Source: Methanothrix sp. (GTDB lineage: Archaea; Halobacteriota; Methanosarcinia; Methanotrichales; Methanotrichaceae). Taken from it: a stretch of DNA of 5,615 nt. Made by a program: the position numbers and the translations under genes. Within the stretch, counting starts at the first letter, position 1. The number at the start of each line of letters is the position of its first letter. The notes beneath the pieces are model-generated. The model was not told where the DNA came from. It saw only the letters and a program-made list of their open reading frames with translations, and made no database searches. Below, in pieces: positions 4,370 to 5,615 of this stretch. The stretch is taken from assembly GCA_003162615.1 (NCBI GenBank), contig PMNG01000086.1, positions 1-5,615 of the forward strand, written 5' to 3'.

Positions 4370-4683
4370 TCAGAAGACCACATCGTCTTCAACTATTTTA
4401 GCGCCCAAGCCCACCGCCTCCTCGACCGCAGTCAGGTCTTTCATCAGGAATATCCGCTCGGTTGCTGTCTCTTTGGTAGCTAAGGAGTTCTTCAGGATCT
4501 GTGCATACTTGGCAAGCTTGGCAGCTTGACCACGTAGCCCTTCAGGTCCCCTACTAGGTCTTAGTCGAAGTCGTTCCGTTCCAGAAGCTTGAGGGCGTTG
4601 TTTCTCGCGCCAGTGGATTTGAACTCAAACCTATAGAGGTCCTTATTGTAATGATCCTGCAGCCTGGATCTGGGATTAGGCAT
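4370..4683 (-). pseudogene. Broken small gene downstream of the TPR gene
   Basis: ATG 4683 overlaps the TPR stop (ATGCCTAA), a coupled arrangement. The frame reads MPNPRSRLQDHYNKDLYRFE, then STGARNNALKLLERNDFD to TAA at 4561-4563. Past that stop the same frame still looks coding (DLVGDLKGYVV, 4558 downward). Near 4531 the coding character moves to another frame (QAAKLAKYAQILKNSLATKE, then ATERIFLMKDLTAVEEAVGL) and ends AKIVEDDVVF, TGA at 4370-4372. So one in-frame stop and one frame change separate three pieces of a roughly 104-residue helical protein. It may be the rest of a longer gene. The family is not recognised. Its 3' end meets the convergent regulator gene with a 2-bp gap. A cluster of sequence errors is the alternative. 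Confidence 0.55.
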
Positions 4684-5053
4684 TATACCCCAGTTCTTTG
4701 GCCTTGGCGAATGCCGCTGCCGCCCCACTATGATCTCCAAGTGACTTGAGAGCCTCGCACAAGTTGTTCCAAGCATCGGCATGATTTGGATCAAGCTCTA
4801 TAGCCTTATTAAGAGCTTGGATGGCCTCCACATGATTGCCTTGTCTTCTGAGAGACTCGCCTTTGTTGTACCAGGCTGATGCTTTTTTGGGATCAATCTC
4901 GATGGCCTTGTCAAAGGCTTCGATGGCCTTATCATGCTTGCCCCGTTCCCCTAGAGCAATACCTTTGTTGTTCCAGGCATCAGCACATTTTGGATTGATC
5001 TCAATTGCCTTTTCATAAGCCTGAACAGACTCATCATACTTGCCATGTTTACC
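4676..5053 (-). CDS. TPR-repeat protein, C-terminal part after a frameshift
   Basis: This is the downstream half of a broken TPR gene, in the frame 4676 mod 3. Coding character starts at about 5053 (GKHGKYDESVQAYEKAIEIN) and runs to TAA at 4676-4678. An ATG at 5146 in this frame exists, but codons 5146 to 5053 overlap the other frame and read as nonsense, so independent translation from there is unlikely. The part holds the second half of TPR 6 and complete TPRs 7 (CADAWNNKGIALGERGKHDK), 8 (KASAWYNKGESLRRQGNHVE) and 9 (HADAWNNLCEALKSLGDHSG), and ends ELGYNA. TPR 9 departs from consensus (NKG replaced by NLC, Ala-rich second helix), typical of a capping repeat. TPRs mediate protein-protein contacts; the partner is unknown. 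No transmembrane segment is seen. The broken gene at 4683 follows with an 8-bp overlap. Confidence 0.75.
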   Translation of the reverse strand, partial: GKHGKYDESVQAYEKAIEINPKCADAWNNKGIALGERGKHDKAIEAFDKAIEIDPKKASAWYNKGESLRRQGNHVEAIQALNKAIELDPNHADAWNNLCEALKSLGDHSGAAAAFAKAKELGYNA

Positions 5054-5054
5054 C
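5045..5054 (-). other. 10-bp insertion that breaks the TPR gene
   Basis: On the minus strand, removing GGGTAAACAT (5045-5054) makes AGCCAG join GGCAAGTATG. TPR 6 then reads SSQGKYDESVQAY, an exact 34-residue unit in one continuous frame with both halves of the gene. With the ten bases present, TPR 6 has three extra residues and a +1 shift, and meets TAA. The ten bases are not an exact copy of their flanks. Confidence 0.55.
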
Positions 5055-5615
5055 CTGGCTACTAAGAGCATTACCTTTGCTGTTCCAGGCGGAAGCATCT
5101 CTTGGATTGATTTCAATAGCCTCGTCATAAGCCTGTACGACCTCATCGTAATTGCCCTGGGCCTTTAAAGCAAGGCCTTTGTTGAACCAAGCCTCAACAC
5201 ATTGTGGATTGATCTCGATTGCCTTGTCAAAATGCTGGATTGCCCCTGCATAATCGTTCTGTCGCCTGAGAGCTTCACCTTTGTTGGACCTGGCTGATGC
5301 ATATTTGGGATAAATCTCGATGGCCTTGTTATAGGCTTGTACAGACTCATCGCACTTGCCCAGTGCCTTTAGCGCATCGCCTTTGTCGTTCCAGGGTGTT
5401 GCCCACTCAGGATTCAGCTCGATAGCTTTGTCAAGAGCTTGGATGGCCTCGTCGGGCTTTCCCAGTTCTCTTAGAGCATTGCCTTTGTTGCGCCAGGGCA
5501 TTGCCCACTTCGGATCTAGCTCTATTGCCTTGTCAAAAGCTTCAATGGCCTCGTCGTACTTGCCCTGATTACCAAGAGCGATGCCTTTGATAGACCATTC
5601 TGTTTTCTTGGCATC
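5049..5615 (-). CDS. TPR-repeat protein, N-terminal part, runs off the window
   Basis: The frame is open from the right edge (DAKKTEWSIKGIALGNQGKY at 5615) to TAA at 5049-5051, so the real start is outside the window. An internal ATG at 5501 is not a likely start because repeat coding continues upstream of it. It contains five complete 34-residue TPRs plus the first helix of a sixth. The consensus is AWxNKGxALxxxGxYDEAIxAYDKAIEINP, matching the canonical TPR positions W4, G8, Y11, A20, F/Y24, A27 and P32. Repeat 4 has R for W (YASARSNKGEALRRQ). The stacked repeats would form a right-handed superhelical scaffold for protein binding, presumably in the cytoplasm unless a signal lies upstream. 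Spacing is strictly 102 bp until the frame breaks inside TPR 6. Whether the truncated product is made is unknown. Confidence 0.8.
   Translation of the reverse strand, partial: DAKKTEWSIKGIALGNQGKYDEAIEAFDKAIELDPKWAMPWRNKGNALRELGKPDEAIQALDKAIELNPEWATPWNDKGDALKALGKCDESVQAYNKAIEIYPKYASARSNKGEALRRQNDYAGAIQHFDKAIEINPQCVEAWFNKGLALKAQGNYDEVVQAYDEAIEINPRDASAWNSKGNALSSQG

Noticed and set aside
4836..5568. Plus-strand frames at 4836-5018 and 5356-5568, and a minus frame at 5165-5350
   Set aside because: They are shadows of the TPR repeats and show the 34-codon periodicity only because the real gene does.

Overview
The window looks like chromosomal DNA of a methanogenic archaeon of the Methanothrix (Methanosaeta) type. 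The indications are secreted or surface proteins dense in N-glycosylation sequons, TTTATATA-type TATA boxes, GGAGGT/AGGTG ribosome binding sites, a small winged-helix regulator of the kind common in Methanosarcinales, and a TPR array with NKG/ALxxxG repeat units. This assignment rests on protein style and recalled family resemblance; no search was run.

Layout from left to right. (1) 1-753 (+): the 3' part of a surface-type protein gene, followed by a T-rich terminator-like tract. (2) 862-1258 (+): an unrecognised gene split by a frameshift. (3) 1375-2217 (-): a complete secreted protein with a signal peptide, seven 9-residue sequon repeats and a conserved-looking C-terminal half. (4) 2218-2702: an AT-rich promoter region, then a 46-codon ORF with a strong ribosome binding site. 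(5) 2703-3114: no convincing gene, but several inverted repeats, one with a TATA box in its loop. (6) 3115-3480 and 3512-3674 (-): an acidic protein of unknown function, preceded by a small frameshifted ORF that contains a strong palindrome. (7) 3698-3925 (+): a doubtful small ORF. (8) 4008-4367 (+): a winged-helix transcription regulator with its own promoter. (9) 4370-4683 (-): remnants of a small gene with an in-frame stop and a frameshift, ending 2 bp from the regulator's stop. (10) 4676-5615 (-): a nine-unit TPR gene that runs off the window and is broken by what reads as a 10-bp insertion.

The strongest theme is decay. Four reading frames (862-1258, 3512-3674, 4370-4683, 4676-5615) keep coding character across a frame change, while the two intact major genes (surface protein, regulator) keep clear expression signals. 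If the frame changes are not assembly errors, this is an accessory region in erosion. I see no CRISPR array, tRNA, rRNA or intact transposase, and no convincing new multi-gene system. The best candidates for something undescribed are the TATA-in-hairpin element near 2755-2828 and the small ORF at 2562-2702.
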